DNA of 64,000 nucleotides from Thiomicrorhabdus cannonii (GCF_013391695.1 NZ_JACBGH010000012.1:1-64000); one strand, 5' to 3'; positions 20,218 to 30,508 are shown, counted from the stretch's first letter. The notes: generated by a model not told the origin, from the letters alone. Translations and numbers: made by a program.

Positions 20218-20697
20218 CTACCATAACCGTTTACCCTGCGCCTGCTGCTCTAAAACCCACTGTTGAAACGCCGGTGGGCCGTAAGCGAGGGTGAGAGGGT
20301 TTTTCTCAAGGATTTTGCTCTGCGGATCCTGCTGTTGGTAAATCAGCGGGCGCATATTCTGTTCCGCAAACTGCATCAGCCAATACAAGGTTTTGTCGGG
20401 AATCTCGCGCCCCACCGGCACGGCTAAATCAACCGTTAAGCCTTGCCACTGCAAAATACTGTCAATCACTAGTGCGCCAGATTGATCGGGCCTAAAATCA
20501 TCCGGCAAATATGAACCTTGCTTTACCCACGTACACTCAAATTGGCGGCACGGATTCACCGGACGGTTCTCATAATCATCACAACCTTTACCCGTACTGT
20601 GCGGGCAAGGATGCCCCGGATACGCTTCACAGCCCTTGACTTCAATACGCACCCACCCATCGCAACATGCCGTACACGGCTGACACTGTCTTTGCAT
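20218..20697 (-). CDS. YkgJ-type cysteine-cluster protein (putative metal-binding)
   Basis: The 159-residue protein begins with a dense cysteine cluster (Cys5, Cys8, Cys11, Cys12 in CQPCTACC), followed by CEAYPGHPCPH, GCDDYENRPVNPC and CTW, as in the YkgJ/UPF0153 zinc- or iron-chelating family. The start at 20697 has AAAGGAG upstream. It lies alone between the porin and the pilin operon. Biochemical role is unknown. Confidence 0.7.
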   Translation of the reverse strand: MQRQCQPCTACCDGWVRIEVKGCEAYPGHPCPHSTGKGCDDYENRPVNPCRQFECTWVKQGSYLPDDFRPDQSGALVIDSILQWQGLTVDLAVPVGREIPDKTLYWLMQFAEQNMRPLIYQQQDPQSKILEKNPLTLAYGPPAFQQWVLEQQAQGKRLW

Positions 20698-20769
20698 AAC
20701 CACTCCTTTTATTAAGCGTCCAGTATAAAACAAAGCCTACAAAACAAAAAAGCCGGGAGACTTTCGTGC

Positions 20770-20781
20770 ACCCGGCCTGTT
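20770..20781 (-). repeat. DUS-like 12-mer, copy 6
   Basis: Exact AACAGGCCGGGT with flank AAAATTCTC, between the YkgJ-type gene and the porin. Confidence 0.85.
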
Positions 20782-20821
20782 GAGAATTTTCAAAGAATTT
20801 TTGAGTAAAAATTTAACCCAA

Positions 20822-20859
20822 TAAAAAAGCCCCGTTTGTTGCCAAAGGGGGCTTTTATT
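20822..20859 (-). terminator. Terminator of the porin gene
   Basis: AAAAGCCCC and GGGGCTTTT arms with a loop of about 13 bases, 46 bases after the porin stop. On the minus strand the stem ends in a T run. Confidence 0.8.
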
Positions 20860-20904
20860 CAAAGTTTAATCACACTGTACTAGACGAATCTAGGACAACC
20901 GTAA

Positions 20905-21897
20905 TTAGAACTTGTGAACCATACCAACAGAAACTACGTTGAAGTCGTCGTTTACGCCGCTCAACACACCCATTTTCTTGTCAGCTGCCATGTATTCAAC
21001 ATAACCAGTAGTTTTCTTGCCGAAAGAGTAGTCTAGACCCAAAGCGTAAGCTGAACCATCTTTGTTAGCTTTAACCGCAGAATCAGTCATAGAGTACTTA
21101 GCTTTAGGCATGAACGCGCCCATTTTGTAACCTACGTTAACTTGGATGTTAGTACCTTCGTCAGAGCTCTTAACAGAAGAACCATCTTTGAAGTCTTGGT
21201 AAGTTACGTTAGCAACTAGACCACCAGTAGCATACTGAGCAGACAAACGAAGGTGGTTCCACTCTTCATCAGTTGCGCCAGCGATTTGCTCATCAGCGTG
21301 ATCCATCGCAGCGGCCAGGTACAAACCTTCTTTAGTAGAACCGTACATTGCAGCGATAGAGTAAGCGTTAGTCAGAGATGCATCGTTAGTACCGTTTTCA
21401 GCACCAACACCTGCTGCTACAATTTTGATACCAGCAAATTCTGGAGAAACATAAGCCACTACGTTATCAAAACGGATTTCACCGTTTTTCTTACCGTAAC
21501 CCAACTGACCCATCAACTGTTTCTTACCCATATCGGCATAAGTTGCGTCACCAAACAAATCTTTAGCTTGAGACATTTTCAATGGTGAGTCATGACGACC
21601 CAACAATACTGTACCGAAAGAACCACCCAAACCAACAACGGCATTACGGCCAGACATTGCATAAGCGTTACCAACAGAAACACCAAATTCCATTTGGTAA
21701 ACAGCTTTCAAACCATTACCTAGATCTTCAGAACCTTTAACACCAACACGTGAATCGCGGTCAGAAGTGAATTGACCCATGTCTTTTGCAGAGTCCATAG
21801 ACACGTTGATTTGACCGTATACAGTAGGAGCGTCAGCCATTGCTACTGGAGCAGCGATTGCAGAAGCGATTGCTAGAGCAATAATATTCTTTTTCAT
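20905..21897 (-). CDS. Gram-negative general porin
   Basis: The 330-residue protein has a Sec signal peptide (cleavage after VAMA, near residue 21), then DAPTVYGQINVSMD, the first strand of the porin barrel. RVGVKGSEDLGNGLKAVYQME is the family signature, and it ends VGMVHKF with the terminal Phe needed for outer-membrane insertion. A trimeric 16-strand diffusion porin is expected. The AT-rich 5' region and codon use suggest high expression. Selectivity cannot be told from sequence. Confidence 0.92.
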   Translation of the reverse strand: MKKNIIALAIASAIAAPVAMADAPTVYGQINVSMDSAKDMGQFTSDRDSRVGVKGSEDLGNGLKAVYQMEFGVSVGNAYAMSGRNAVVGLGGSFGTVLLGRHDSPLKMSQAKDLFGDATYADMGKKQLMGQLGYGKKNGEIRFDNVVAYVSPEFAGIKIVAAGVGAENGTNDASLTNAYSIAAMYGSTKEGLYLAAAMDHADEQIAGATDEEWNHLRLSAQYATGGLVANVTYQDFKDGSSVKSSDEGTNIQVNVGYKMGAFMPKAKYSMTDSAVKANKDGSAYALGLDYSFGKKTTGYVEYMAADKKMGVLSGVNDDFNVVSVGMVHKF

Positions 21898-21952
21898 GTT
21901 TCGTAATCCTAATAGTTAGTTAAAACTGTCCGCTATTGCGAACTTGAGTGTG

Positions 21953-21981
21953 ACTATATTGAAATCAATTTTGCCGCGCAA
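21953..21981 (-). promoter_or_regulatory. Candidate sigma-70 promoter of the porin
   Basis: On the minus strand TTGCGC at 21981-21976 and TATAGT at 21958-21953 are separated by 17 bases, about 55 bases upstream of the start. The roughly 300-base gap here is otherwise AT-rich with no further gene seen. Confidence 0.45.
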
Positions 21982-22145
21982 CTTTTTTTCGCAAAAAAAC
22001 CACAAAATTATTTTGTGTTGCTTTTTTACAACACCATTTTCAATTCATACGCGCTTTTACTTGATTCTAATCAAGTTTGACCATGTAACCTATAAAGTGA
22101 ATAAAACGCATAAGACCTGCTTTAAATAGGCAACGCAAAAAGCAA

Positions 22146-22168
22146 AAAACCCGCACAAGGCGGGTTTT
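22146..22168 (-). terminator. Terminator of rplM-rpsI
   Basis: AAAACCCGC-ACAAG-GCGGGTTTT hairpin, 28 bases after the rpsI stop; the minus-strand transcript ends in a U-rich tract. Confidence 0.85.
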
Positions 22169-22195
22169 CTGTTCCAAACACGTTGAATAGTAATA

Positions 22196-22588
22196 TTAAC
22201 GTTTTGAGAATTGTGGACGACGACGTGCTTTGCGCAGACCCACTTTTTTACGTTCAACTTCACGCGCATCACGAGTCAATAGACCACGTGCACGTAGTGC
22301 AGAACGGTTAGCTTCGTCATACGCACACAAAGCGCGTGACAGACCGTGACGGATCGCACCGGCTTGGCCAGTAGTACCACCACCTACAACCGTGATGATT
22401 GCGTCAAACTTTTCCATGTTTTCAGTGGCTTGCAATGGCTGGTTGATAACCATCAAGTCAGTGTCACGGGCAAAGTATTGTGCAATGTCACGACCGTTTA
22501 CAGTCATTTTGCCTGAACCAGCGCGCAAGAATACGCGAGCTACTGAGCTTTTACGACGACCTGTTCCGTAGTATTGTTCTGTTGCCAT
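22196..22588 (-). CDS. rpsI: 30S ribosomal protein S9
   Basis: S9 sits in the 30S head; its carboxy tail reaches P-site tRNA. The 130-residue protein begins [22 protein letters not shown] and ends in [11 protein letters not shown], the conserved basic tail. It is 13 bases downstream of rplM, the universal pairing. Confidence 0.98.
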   Translation of the reverse strand: MATEQYYGTGRRKSSVARVFLRAGSGKMTVNGRDIAQYFARDTDLMVINQPLQATENMEKFDAIITVVGGGTTGQAGAIRHGLSRALCAYDEANRSALRARGLLTRDAREVERKKVGLRKARRRPQFSKR

Positions 22589-22601
22589 GTTCTAATTCCT
22601 C

Positions 22602-23030
22602 TTACAACGCAAGTTCTTTAGGTTGTTGTGCCGCATGTGGGTGTTCAGTTCCCGCATACACTTTTAGTTTTTTAAACATTGCACGGCCTAGAGGACCTTT
22701 TGGCAACATCCCTTTTACTGCAAACTCGATTGGACGCTGAGGCGCTTTGTCGATCAACTTTTCAAAGTTAGTTGATTTTAGGTGACCTACATAGCCAGTA
22801 ACATGGTAGTACATTTTGTCTTTGCGCTTGTTACCTGTTACCGCCACTTTGTCTGCGTTAACAACAACGATGTAGTCGCCGCAGTCAGCGTGTGGAGTGT
22901 ATTCAGGCTTGTGCTTGCCGCGTAGGCGAGAAGCGATTTCAGCCGCCAAACGACCCAAAGTTTTACCTTCGGCGTCTACAATGTACCAGTCACGTTTGAT
23001 TTCAGCTGGTTTTGCAACAAATGTTTTCAT
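22602..23030 (-). CDS. rplM: 50S ribosomal protein L13
   Basis: L13 is an early 50S assembly protein. The 142-residue sequence shows [18 protein letters not shown] and the [21 protein letters not shown] block of the family, at normal length. It leads rplM-rpsI. Confidence 0.98.
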   Translation of the reverse strand: MKTFVAKPAEIKRDWYIVDAEGKTLGRLAAEIASRLRGKHKPEYTPHADCGDYIVVVNADKVAVTGNKRKDKMYYHVTGYVGHLKSTNFEKLIDKAPQRPIEFAVKGMLPKGPLGRAMFKKLKVYAGTEHPHAAQQPKELAL

Positions 23031-23270
23031 AATTTGTTCCTAAGAAAATATAACTAATCCAAATCCATTAGATTCTGATGCCGCGCTGCTCGTTGTTTTG
23101 ACAAGGCGCTTAAACCAAAATCCACTTACTGTTTAACGGGCAATAAGGGGGAAGGATTAAAGAAGCGAAATTATACAGATTAGTTTTCGAGGTTTCAATG
23201 AGTTAGCGCGAAATATTTTATAAACAAACTCAGTGAGTTATTTACGCAACACGGTGAAAAAAACGCCTCA
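23031..23270. other. Leader of rplM and intergenic space
   Basis: No gene, repeat or convincing promoter pair is visible in these 240 bases. The region is AT-rich and should contain the rplM promoter. Confidence 0.4.
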
Positions 23271-23271
23271 T

Positions 23272-23319
23272 AAAACTGAACAGGCCGGGTAAGCGTACCT
23301 ACCCGGCCTGTTCAGTTTT
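23272..23319 (-). terminator. ychF terminator made of two inverted DUS-like 12-mers (copies 7 and 8)
   Basis: AAAACTGAACAGGCCGGGT at 23272-23290 faces its exact complement at 23301-23319, a 19-bp perfect stem with a loop of about 10 bases and a T run. It lies after the ychF stop at 23356. Cores are at 23279-23290 and 23301-23312. Confidence 0.9.
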
Positions 23320-23355
23320 TAAATGCAAATTGTGTGCAAAATTTACACTTTGAAT

Positions 23356-24447
23356 TTAGACGTTGAATCTAAAGTGCATCACGTCGCCGTCCTGCACAAT
23401 ATATTCCTTACCTTCCAAACGCAGCTTGCCGGCTTCTTTGGCGCCCGCCTCACCTTTATATTGAATAAAGTCGTTGTAGGCCGTGACTTCGGCGCGGATA
23501 AAGCCGCGCTCGAAATCGGTATGAATCACACCCGCCGCCTGTGGCGCGGTGGCCCCTTTGCGAACCGTCCAGGCGCGAACTTCTTTAACACCCGCCGTGA
23601 AATAGGTTTGCAAGCCCAGCAATTCAAAACCGGCGCGGATCACGCGGTTCAAACCCGGCTCTTCCTGCCCCATCTCTTCCAAAAAAGCGGCCTTGTCTTC
23701 TTCGTCCAACTCGGCGATTTCCGATTCGATGGCGGCACACACCGGCACCACAATCGCGCCCTGCTCGGCCGCCAGCTTTTGCACGGCTTCAAGATGCGGG
23801 TTGTTTTCAAAACCGTCTTCGTTGACGTTGGCGATATACATCATCGGTTTGATGGTCAGCAGATGCAGACCCGCCAGCACTTTGCGGTCGTCGTCATCCA
23901 GATCGATCATGCGCACCAAGGTGCCCTGCTCGACCTCTTTCATGACTTTTTCCAATGACGCCATCTGCGCGGCGGCGGCTTTGTCGCCACTCTTAGCGAC
24001 ACGCTGCACTTTTTGAATGGCTTTTTCAATCGATTCCATATCGGCCAAGACCAATTCGGTATTGATGATCTCGATATCGCTCAACGGCTCGACCTTACCG
24101 GCCACGTGAACAATGTCGTCGTTTTCAAAACAACGTACCACCTGGGCAATGGCGTCGGTTTCGCGGATATTGGCCAAGAATTTGTTGCCCAGCCCCTCGC
24201 CTTTGGAAGCCCCTTCTACCAAGCCGGCAATATCCACAAACTCCATGGTCGTCGGCAGAATACGCTCCGGCTTGACGATCTCGGCCAAGGCCTGCAAACG
24301 CGGATCAGGCACCGGCACCACGCCCACGTTAGGCTCGATGGTGCAGAAAGGATAGTTGGCCGATTCGATACCGGCGTTGGTCAATGCATTGAACAAGGTT
24401 GATTTGCCCACATTCGGCAAACCGACAATACCACACTTAAATCCCAT
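23356..24447 (-). CDS. ychF: Ribosome-binding ATPase YchF (Obg family)
   Basis: YchF is an Obg-type P-loop protein that prefers ATP and binds ribosomes; it modulates translation and oxidative stress responses. The 363-residue protein has GLPNVGKST at 8-16, a central coiled coil and a carboxy-terminal TGS domain ending [19 protein letters not shown]. The ATG at 24447 has AGGAG six bases upstream; a start at 24474 is rejected for that reason. It follows pth, as usual. Confidence 0.97.
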   Translation of the reverse strand: MGFKCGIVGLPNVGKSTLFNALTNAGIESANYPFCTIEPNVGVVPVPDPRLQALAEIVKPERILPTTMEFVDIAGLVEGASKGEGLGNKFLANIRETDAIAQVVRCFENDDIVHVAGKVEPLSDIEIINTELVLADMESIEKAIQKVQRVAKSGDKAAAAQMASLEKVMKEVEQGTLVRMIDLDDDDRKVLAGLHLLTIKPMMYIANVNEDGFENNPHLEAVQKLAAEQGAIVVPVCAAIESEIAELDEEDKAAFLEEMGQEEPGLNRVIRAGFELLGLQTYFTAGVKEVRAWTVRKGATAPQAAGVIHTDFERGFIRAEVTAYNDFIQYKGEAGAKEAGKLRLEGKEYIVQDGDVMHFRFNV

Positions 24448-24520
24448 CTCTTTCTCCTGACGCCACTTAAGCAAAGTGCGTTTTTACAACATACTGTGAA
24501 AATAAATCAATGAATACAAA

Positions 24521-25096
24521 TCAAGACTGCGTATGCAACTGCTGCATCGCTTTGGCGAAATCGCCCTGTAATAGCTCCGGCACCACACGACTGGCTTCGT
24601 AAATGGCATCGTCCAATTTCTGACGGTCGATTTTGGACGGTGCTTTCAACACATAATCCACCACCTGGTCGCGATGCCCCGGATGACCGATCCCCAAACG
24701 CAAACGCGCGAATTCCGCCCCCATTTTGGCAATCGTATCGCGCAAGCCGTTATGCCCGCCGTGACCGCCGCCCACCTTGAGCTTGGCAGCACCCGCCGGC
24801 AAATCCAATTCGTCATGCACCACTAGAATGGATTGAGGACTGATCTTATAGAAATTGGCAATGGCATGAATCGCCTGACCGCTGCGGTTCATGAATGTAC
24901 TGGGCTTTAGCAGCCAGCAATCGCGGCCACCCACCTGAATACGGGCGACCTCACCTGAGAATTTGCTTTCTGGACGAAACACCGCGCCGTATTGCCGCGC
25001 TACTTCCTCCACAAACCAAAAACCGGCGTTATGTCGGGTCTGCTCGTACTGTGCGCCTGGATTTCCCAAACCTACAATAAGTTGAACAGATGACAT
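24521..25096 (-). CDS. pth: Peptidyl-tRNA hydrolase
   Basis: Pth recycles peptidyl-tRNA released from stalled ribosomes. The motif LIVGLGNPGAQYEQTRHNAGFW gives the catalytic His22 and the binding Asn12; ILVVHDELDLP and GGHGGHNGLRDT are also present. I chose the ATG at 25096, giving 191 residues, over a frame extending to 25132. It follows rplY in the conserved prs-rplY-pth-ychF order. Confidence 0.97.
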   Translation of the reverse strand: MSSVQLIVGLGNPGAQYEQTRHNAGFWFVEEVARQYGAVFRPESKFSGEVARIQVGGRDCWLLKPSTFMNRSGQAIHAIANFYKISPQSILVVHDELDLPAGAAKLKVGGGHGGHNGLRDTIAKMGAEFARLRLGIGHPGHRDQVVDYVLKAPSKIDRQKLDDAIYEASRVVPELLQGDFAKAMQQLHTQS

Positions 25097-25152
25097 ACGC
25101 CGGCTCTCAATCGTTATTGCGGCGACATTCAAATTGAATGCCGCCCAACAGA

Positions 25153-25737
25153 TTATTTACGTTTTGGCTTGCTGATGTTTACAACCGCTTGGTCGTAGTC
25201 AGAGTTGCCGTGTGTCAACGCAGTGATGATAACACCCGCTGGCAAGGTCAACTCAGACAGACGCATACTGTCGCCCGCTTCCATGTTAGAAACGTCAACT
25301 GTGATCGCAGTCGGCAGGTCTTTTGCCAAACAACGGATTTCAACAGTCGGTTGCAAGAATGTCATCATACCACCCATCTTCACGCCAGGCGCTACCGCTT
25401 TACCAACGAAGTTCAGAGGTACGCGCTTAGTGATCATGCCTTTATCGCTTGCGCGCTGCAGGTCGATGTGGGCAACTTCATTGGTTGCCGGATGACGCTG
25501 GATGTCTTTAACAACGCAGCTCTCAGTTTGACCACCCTGTACATCTACAGTCAAAACGCTGTTGAAGTTATCCACGTTTTCCAACGCGTGCTTCACAAAG
25601 TTAGCTGAGAAAGTTACAGAAACGGCGTCTTTGTCCGCACCGTAGATGATAGCGGGTACTTTACCCTCACGACGAAGGCGGCGGCTCGCACCTTTCCCTT
25701 CGTTCGTGCGGATTTCTGCTGTCCAATTTTGGCTCAT
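25153..25737 (-). CDS. rplY: 50S ribosomal protein L25 (Ctc form)
   Basis: L25 binds 5S rRNA. The 194-residue protein is the longer Ctc form: an L25 domain (residues 1-95, GKGASRRLRREGKVPAIIYG) plus a carboxy-terminal TL5-type beta domain. It is set between prs and pth, the classic position. No ribosome-binding oddity is seen. Confidence 0.96.
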   Translation of the reverse strand: MSQNWTAEIRTNEGKGASRRLRREGKVPAIIYGADKDAVSVTFSANFVKHALENVDNFNSVLTVDVQGGQTESCVVKDIQRHPATNEVAHIDLQRASDKGMITKRVPLNFVGKAVAPGVKMGGMMTFLQPTVEIRCLAKDLPTAITVDVSNMEAGDSMRLSELTLPAGVIITALTHGNSDYDQAVVNISKPKRK

Positions 25738-25905
25738 GTCATAATCTCCAATAGCGAGAAACCAAACCTATTGAATTCAAAGGGTTTCTCAAATTGATAA
25801 GGCTTGTGTTCGCGACCAAACACAAGGAAAGCGGGCATTATACCCAAAAATCAGTTTTTTACCAGCACTTTCAAGCGCTTCGTGAAAATCACGTTTGCAA
25901 AAGTC

Positions 25906-25917
25906 AACAGGCCGGGT
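25906..25917 (+). repeat. DUS-like 12-mer, copy 9
   Basis: Exact AACAGGCCGGGT with flank CAAAAGTC, between rplY and the prs terminator. Confidence 0.85.
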
Positions 25918-25933
25918 ATTTTCAACGCAAACA

Positions 25934-25959
25934 AAAACGCCCCTAAGCAGGGGCGTTTT
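25934..25959 (-). terminator. Terminator of prs
   Basis: AAAACGCCCCT-AAGC-AGGGGCGTTTT, an 11-bp perfect stem with a tetraloop, 20 bases after the prs stop. Confidence 0.85.
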
Positions 25960-25978
25960 AAATCAGATCGGATTCACA

Positions 25979-26935
25979 TTAATGCATCATCAATGCCGTC
26001 ACCGATTCTTCCTGGTGAACGCGACGGATGGTTTCACCCAGAATATTGGCAATGCTCACGCGGCGAATTTTTTCGCACGCCATCGCTTCGGCCGTGGCCG
26101 GAATCGAATCGGTGACCACCAACTCTTTTAGAACGGAGTTTTTGATATTCTCAACCGCCGGACCGGACAATACCGCATGCACCACATAGGCCGACACACT
26201 CTTGGCACCGCGCTCCATCAAAGCTTGAGCTGCTTTGCACAAGGTACCCGCCGTATCGACCATATCGTCGATAATGATGCAGTCGCGGCCTTCGATATCA
26301 CCGATGATATTCATCACCTGCGCCACATTGGCTTTTGGACGGCGCTTATCGATAATCGCCATATCGGCATCAATCGCCTTGGCCACCGCACGCGCACGCA
26401 CCACGCCACCCATATCCGGAGAGACGATGGTGATATTTTCCAAATCACAATTCTTCTGCATATCCTCAACCAACAGCGGTGAGCCGTAGATATTGTCTAC
26501 CGGAATATCGAAGAAGCCTTGGATTTGGTCAGAGTGCAAATCCACCGTAATCACACGGTGCGCACCGGCCACGGTAATCATGTCGGCCGACAGACGCGCG
26601 GTAATCGGTACACGCGCCGAGTGAGGACGGCGATCCTGACGGGCAAAACCATAATAAGGGACAACCGCCGTGATACGCGCTGCCGACGCACGCTTAAGCG
26701 CATCGATCATCACCAGCATTTCCATCAGATTGACGGCAGGTTCAGGCGTACAGGTAGGTTGCAAGACATAAACATCCTGACCACGAACAGATTCTTTGAT
26801 TTCAACCATGATTTCGCCATCGCTGAAACGGCCAACATCGGCTTTTCCAAGAGGGATATCTAAGTATTGGGAGATTTTTTCAGCAAGACTGACGTTTGCG
26901 TTTCCCGCAAAAATCATGACATTTCTGTTTGCCAT
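25979..26935 (-). CDS. prs: Ribose-phosphate pyrophosphokinase
   Basis: Prs makes PRPP from ribose 5-phosphate and ATP for nucleotide, histidine and tryptophan synthesis. The 318-residue protein has [31 protein letters not shown] and the PRPP loop [17 protein letters not shown] precedes the ATG. It lies directly downstream of tRNA-Gln, as in many Gammaproteobacteria. Confidence 0.98.
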   Translation of the reverse strand: MANRNVMIFAGNANVSLAEKISQYLDIPLGKADVGRFSDGEIMVEIKESVRGQDVYVLQPTCTPEPAVNLMEMLVMIDALKRASAARITAVVPYYGFARQDRRPHSARVPITARLSADMITVAGAHRVITVDLHSDQIQGFFDIPVDNIYGSPLLVEDMQKNCDLENITIVSPDMGGVVRARAVAKAIDADMAIIDKRRPKANVAQVMNIIGDIEGRDCIIIDDMVDTAGTLCKAAQALMERGAKSVSAYVVHAVLSGPAVENIKNSVLKELVVTDSIPATAEAMACEKIRRVSIANILGETIRRVHQEESVTALMMH

Positions 26936-26989
26936 TTAAGGCGCTCCTGTTCAAGGATGATAATGACTTGGGGAATTCGGATAGGATAT

Positions 26990-27064
26990 TGGCAGGGCTG
27001 GCAGGATTCGAACCTACGGTACACTGGATCAAAACCAGATGCCTTACCACTTGGCCACAGCCCT
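26990..27064 (-). tRNA. tRNA-Gln (anticodon TTG)
   Basis: The 75-base gene has the acceptor stem AGGGCTG / CAGCCCT, discriminator G and an encoded CCA. The D-arm GCCAAGTGGTAAGGC, anticodon loop with TTG (CTGGTTTTGATCCAG) and T-arm GTTCGAATC are complete. The position next to prs is conserved. Confidence 0.97.
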
Positions 27065-27200
27065 GTAATATCTTTGTCGTGAAGACAGGTGCGTATTATC
27101 CATTTATTTTTCAGCATGGCAAGTCATTTTTTAAAATTTCTTGCACTTTTTTTTGGGCGATTAGCAGCCGCCTACCCCCTGAGCAAAGGGACCAGCCCTC

Positions 27201-29009
27201 TTATTTCCCCAACTGTTTTTGAAACGTCGGCATAAGCGATTGATATCTTGAATCATCTGCAAATTGCGACCGATATTGGCGCCATAATTTTTCAGCTTCC
27301 GCCCGCTTGTTCAGCACCCACTTCACCGCGATCAGATGCATCACAACCTCCACATCCGCCTCAATCGCCACCGCCTGCTGCAGATATTCCTCGGCATCAG
27401 CATAGCGCTGCTGCCGGTACGCCAACCAGCCGACACTGTCCAATACATAATAATTATTGGGCGCCAATGCCAAGGCTTTATTCAAGAGCACTGCCGCTTC
27501 GTCCAGCTTAACATTCTGCTCAACGTAGAAATAACCCAGCGCATTCAACGCCTCGACCTCGTCCGGCAGAAGCGCCACGACCTTTTGCATGGTTTGTTCA
27601 TATTCTAGGTAACGCTTCTCTTCATACAACAGCGCCGCCTTGGAAAACAGCAATGAGGCATTATCGGGCTGAATGGTCAACGCCTTGTCAAACAGGTCAA
27701 TGGCGTCGGCATAACGATCGCTGGCCCGATAAAAGATCGCCTTGGCGCGATAGACCTTGACCCGCGACTCGTCATCATCCATCTTCACCGAATCCAGCAC
27801 CGCCAATGCCGCGTCCAGCCCTTTGGAGGAGAATACGATTTCAGACTGATGCAGCTTGGCATCCACTGCATAAGGGGCGACCTTGACCTTCTCAAAGTAG
27901 TCATAAGCCTGCTCAGACAGATTTTGCTGCTGGCTCAACACGCCCAAATAATAGTAGCCGACCGACTCGTAAGCCGGCTGCTTCACCACCAATTGTAAAT
28001 TTTTGGCCGCCTGCGAATATTTTTGCATCTCTATTTGCAATAACGCCAACGACAGCCGTGATGTGGTCGCCTCGCTATTCGACTTTAAAATGGCCTGATA
28101 ACGTTTTTCCGCCGCTTTATAGCGCTCCGCCTTCACTTCCAGTCTGGCCATGCGCTCCTGCACCAGCCAATCCTGCGGAAACTGCTTTAAATACCCTGCC
28201 AGCCCTTTCAACCCCGGCTGCGGATTGTCCAGCTGCAAGTAAACTTTGGAGAGCAATTGATAGATTTGCTGCACTGCATCCTGCTGCGCATCATCGGAGG
28301 CCTTGTCAGCCTGCTGCAGAACCTGCACGGCCTTTTCGAGCTGGGCAATCGCCCCGTCCGGCTGCTGCCACACGGAATACAGCAACCCCAGGCCATAATA
28401 AGCCTGCCAGACTTCCGGCGACTCTTGCTGCAACCGGGCGAAAAATCCCTTTATCGCGTCGTTTGGCGCGCTGCGCGACAAACGCTGTGCCGCCAGCAAT
28501 AAATCCTCTTCGAGCGTCGCATCGGAATATTGGCGGTAGGTTTGCCACTGCTCAAGCGCCAGCGGCAACTGATTTTGGCGCAATGACATAAAGTAAGCCA
28601 CCCGCCATGCGGCCGGCTCCTGCGGCGCCACTTCCGCCCATAAGGCAGCCGCCTGTGCAATCGCCTGCTCATCATAAGTTGTCATAGACAGCTCAAACGC
28701 ACGCTTCGCCAATTCGGGTTCGCGGGTTTCGGCCGCCAACGGAAACATCACATTAAAGGCATCGGCGGGATAGCCTTTTTCAACCATCAACTCCGCCGCC
28801 AGCACCTGAAACACCTGCTGTGCGTGCTGGGCAGACTCCAACGCTTCCTGACTCAACAACTGCGGAGACAACTTCGATTCGGAGGGCGCGGATGGCTTTT
28901 CCTCGACCGTCGCTACCTGGCTGCAAGCCGTCAAGGACAAGCCGCCCGACAACGCCACTCCCAACCAAATCGATCTGTTCAAACCCTGCACCCACTTAGT
29001 AAACTTCAT
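27201..29009 (-). CDS. TPR-repeat outer-membrane lipoprotein (predicted)
   Basis: The 602-residue protein has a lipoprotein signal peptide with lipobox LTAC (Cys29), then an all-helical chain of tetratricopeptide repeats; clear units include ALTIQPDNASLLFSKAALLY and ALALAPNNYYVLDSVGWLAY near the end. Position +2 after Cys is Ser, which predicts outer-membrane sorting. I chose the ATG at 29009, preceded by AGGGAT. Such genes commonly sit opposite hemA beside lolB; lolB is not present here. A scaffold role is inferred; the partner is unknown. Confidence 0.85.
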   Translation of the reverse strand: MKFTKWVQGLNRSIWLGVALSGGLSLTACSQVATVEEKPSAPSESKLSPQLLSQEALESAQHAQQVFQVLAAELMVEKGYPADAFNVMFPLAAETREPELAKRAFELSMTTYDEQAIAQAAALWAEVAPQEPAAWRVAYFMSLRQNQLPLALEQWQTYRQYSDATLEEDLLLAAQRLSRSAPNDAIKGFFARLQQESPEVWQAYYGLGLLYSVWQQPDGAIAQLEKAVQVLQQADKASDDAQQDAVQQIYQLLSKVYLQLDNPQPGLKGLAGYLKQFPQDWLVQERMARLEVKAERYKAAEKRYQAILKSNSEATTSRLSLALLQIEMQKYSQAAKNLQLVVKQPAYESVGYYYLGVLSQQQNLSEQAYDYFEKVKVAPYAVDAKLHQSEIVFSSKGLDAALAVLDSVKMDDDESRVKVYRAKAIFYRASDRYADAIDLFDKALTIQPDNASLLFSKAALLYEEKRYLEYEQTMQKVVALLPDEVEALNALGYFYVEQNVKLDEAAVLLNKALALAPNNYYVLDSVGWLAYRQQRYADAEEYLQQAVAIEADVEVVMHLIAVKWVLNKRAEAEKLWRQYRSQFADDSRYQSLMPTFQKQLGK

Positions 29010-29239
29010 GCCTATCCCTGCTGCATCCGCCATTCTCTCGGCCAGTCCAATTCCGACAACCCTTGCCGATTGCTTCACCCTTGAAGACAACCTTTGCGGA
29101 AACCTAACTGTGTCATTTTCCCGATAAAACTTGCAATTAACCCTATAATTTAGCAGAATTACGCCTCTTTAGTTGGCAATTCACTGTGGAACTCCCCGGC
29201 GAACTCCTGAACGGTAATGATACGGTAAATCACTCGGTT

Positions 29240-30508
29240 ATGAAGCTTCTCTCATTTGGCGTGAATCACGAGACCGCTCCGGTCAATATACGTGAAACCG
29301 TATCATTCAGTTCGGAACGCGCACTCAGCGCCATTGATGAGCTCAAAAACCAACAACTTGTGTCAGAGTGTATCATCTTATCCACCTGTAACCGCACCGA
29401 AATTTATTGCACCCTCAGAGCCTCCGATCAAGCTCAAGCCGTTTTCAAGTGGCTGCATGATTTCTTCGATCTGCCCGCCAACACCCTTATGCCCTATCTG
29501 TACAGCCATCAAGGGCTCGATTCGGTTAAGCATATTATGCGCGTCGCCAGCGGGCTGAACTCACTGGTGCTCGGTGAACCGCAGATTTTCGGACAGATCA
29601 AGGAAGCCTACAATCTGGCACACAAGGCCGACAGCGTTCATCACACGCTGGAAAACCTGTTCCAACACATTTTCCGCACGGTCAAGCAAGTGCGCACCGA
29701 TACCGCCATCGGCTCCAGCCCGGTTTCAGTGGCCTTTTCGGCGGTGACGCTATCCAAACAGTTTTTTGGCGACCTCTCGGAGCAAACCGCCCTGCTGCTT
29801 GGCGCCGGCGAAACCATCGAACTGGTCGCCCGCCATCTCAAAGAGAGCCATATCGGCAAACTGATCATTGCCAACCGCACGCTGGAACGCGCGCACAATC
29901 TGGCCGAGGCGATCGGCGGCTATGCCATCGGCCTCAACGAGATCGACAGCCACTTGCACGAGGCCGACATTGTCATCGGCTCCACCGGCAGCCCGACGGC
30001 CATTCTGCATAAGGCCCAGGTGGTTCCGGCATTGAAGCGCCGCAAAAACCGCCCGATGTTTATGGTCGACATCGCCGTACCGCGTGACATCGACCCGAAA
30101 ATCGACGAGCTCGAAGACGTTTACCTTTATACCGTGGACGACCTGCACGAAATCATCGAGGACAATAAACAGTCGCGCCAGACCGCCGCATTGGAAGCCG
30201 AAGAGATTATTGAAGTCCAGGCCGAAAACTTTATGGCGCAGTTCCTCGCCACCCAGCAGGTCAATCCGCTGATCCAGCGTTTCCGCCAGCAATCGTGCGA
30301 TATCAAGGAACACGCCTTGCAACAGGCGTTGCACCAACTGGAACTTGGCGTCGATCCGCAAGAGGTCGTCAAAAAACTCGCCAACCAGCTGACCAACAGA
30401 CTGCTGCACACCCCAACCAAACAACTTCACCAGGCCGGTCTCAACGGCCAGCATAGCCTGATTGACGCGGCGAAAACCCTGTTGCTTAACGACTCCAAGC
30501 AATCTTAG
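29240..30508 (+). CDS. hemA: Glutamyl-tRNA reductase
   Basis: HemA reduces Glu-tRNA to glutamate 1-semialdehyde, the entry to haem synthesis. STCNRTE holds the catalytic Cys50; LLGAGETIELVARHL is the NADPH site; a helical dimerisation domain forms the end. I chose the ATG at 29240 because MKLLSFGVNHETAP matches the family start; a frame to 29186 is longer. A TATAAT at 29144-29149 may be its -10 box, though no good -35 is seen. It leads hemA-prfA-prmC-thiF. Confidence 0.97.
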   Translation: MKLLSFGVNHETAPVNIRETVSFSSERALSAIDELKNQQLVSECIILSTCNRTEIYCTLRASDQAQAVFKWLHDFFDLPANTLMPYLYSHQGLDSVKHIMRVASGLNSLVLGEPQIFGQIKEAYNLAHKADSVHHTLENLFQHIFRTVKQVRTDTAIGSSPVSVAFSAVTLSKQFFGDLSEQTALLLGAGETIELVARHLKESHIGKLIIANRTLERAHNLAEAIGGYAIGLNEIDSHLHEADIVIGSTGSPTAILHKAQVVPALKRRKNRPMFMVDIAVPRDIDPKIDELEDVYLYTVDDLHEIIEDNKQSRQTAALEAEEIIEVQAENFMAQFLATQQVNPLIQRFRQQSCDIKEHALQQALHQLELGVDPQEVVKKLANQLTNRLLHTPTKQLHQAGLNGQHSLIDAAKTLLLNDSKQS

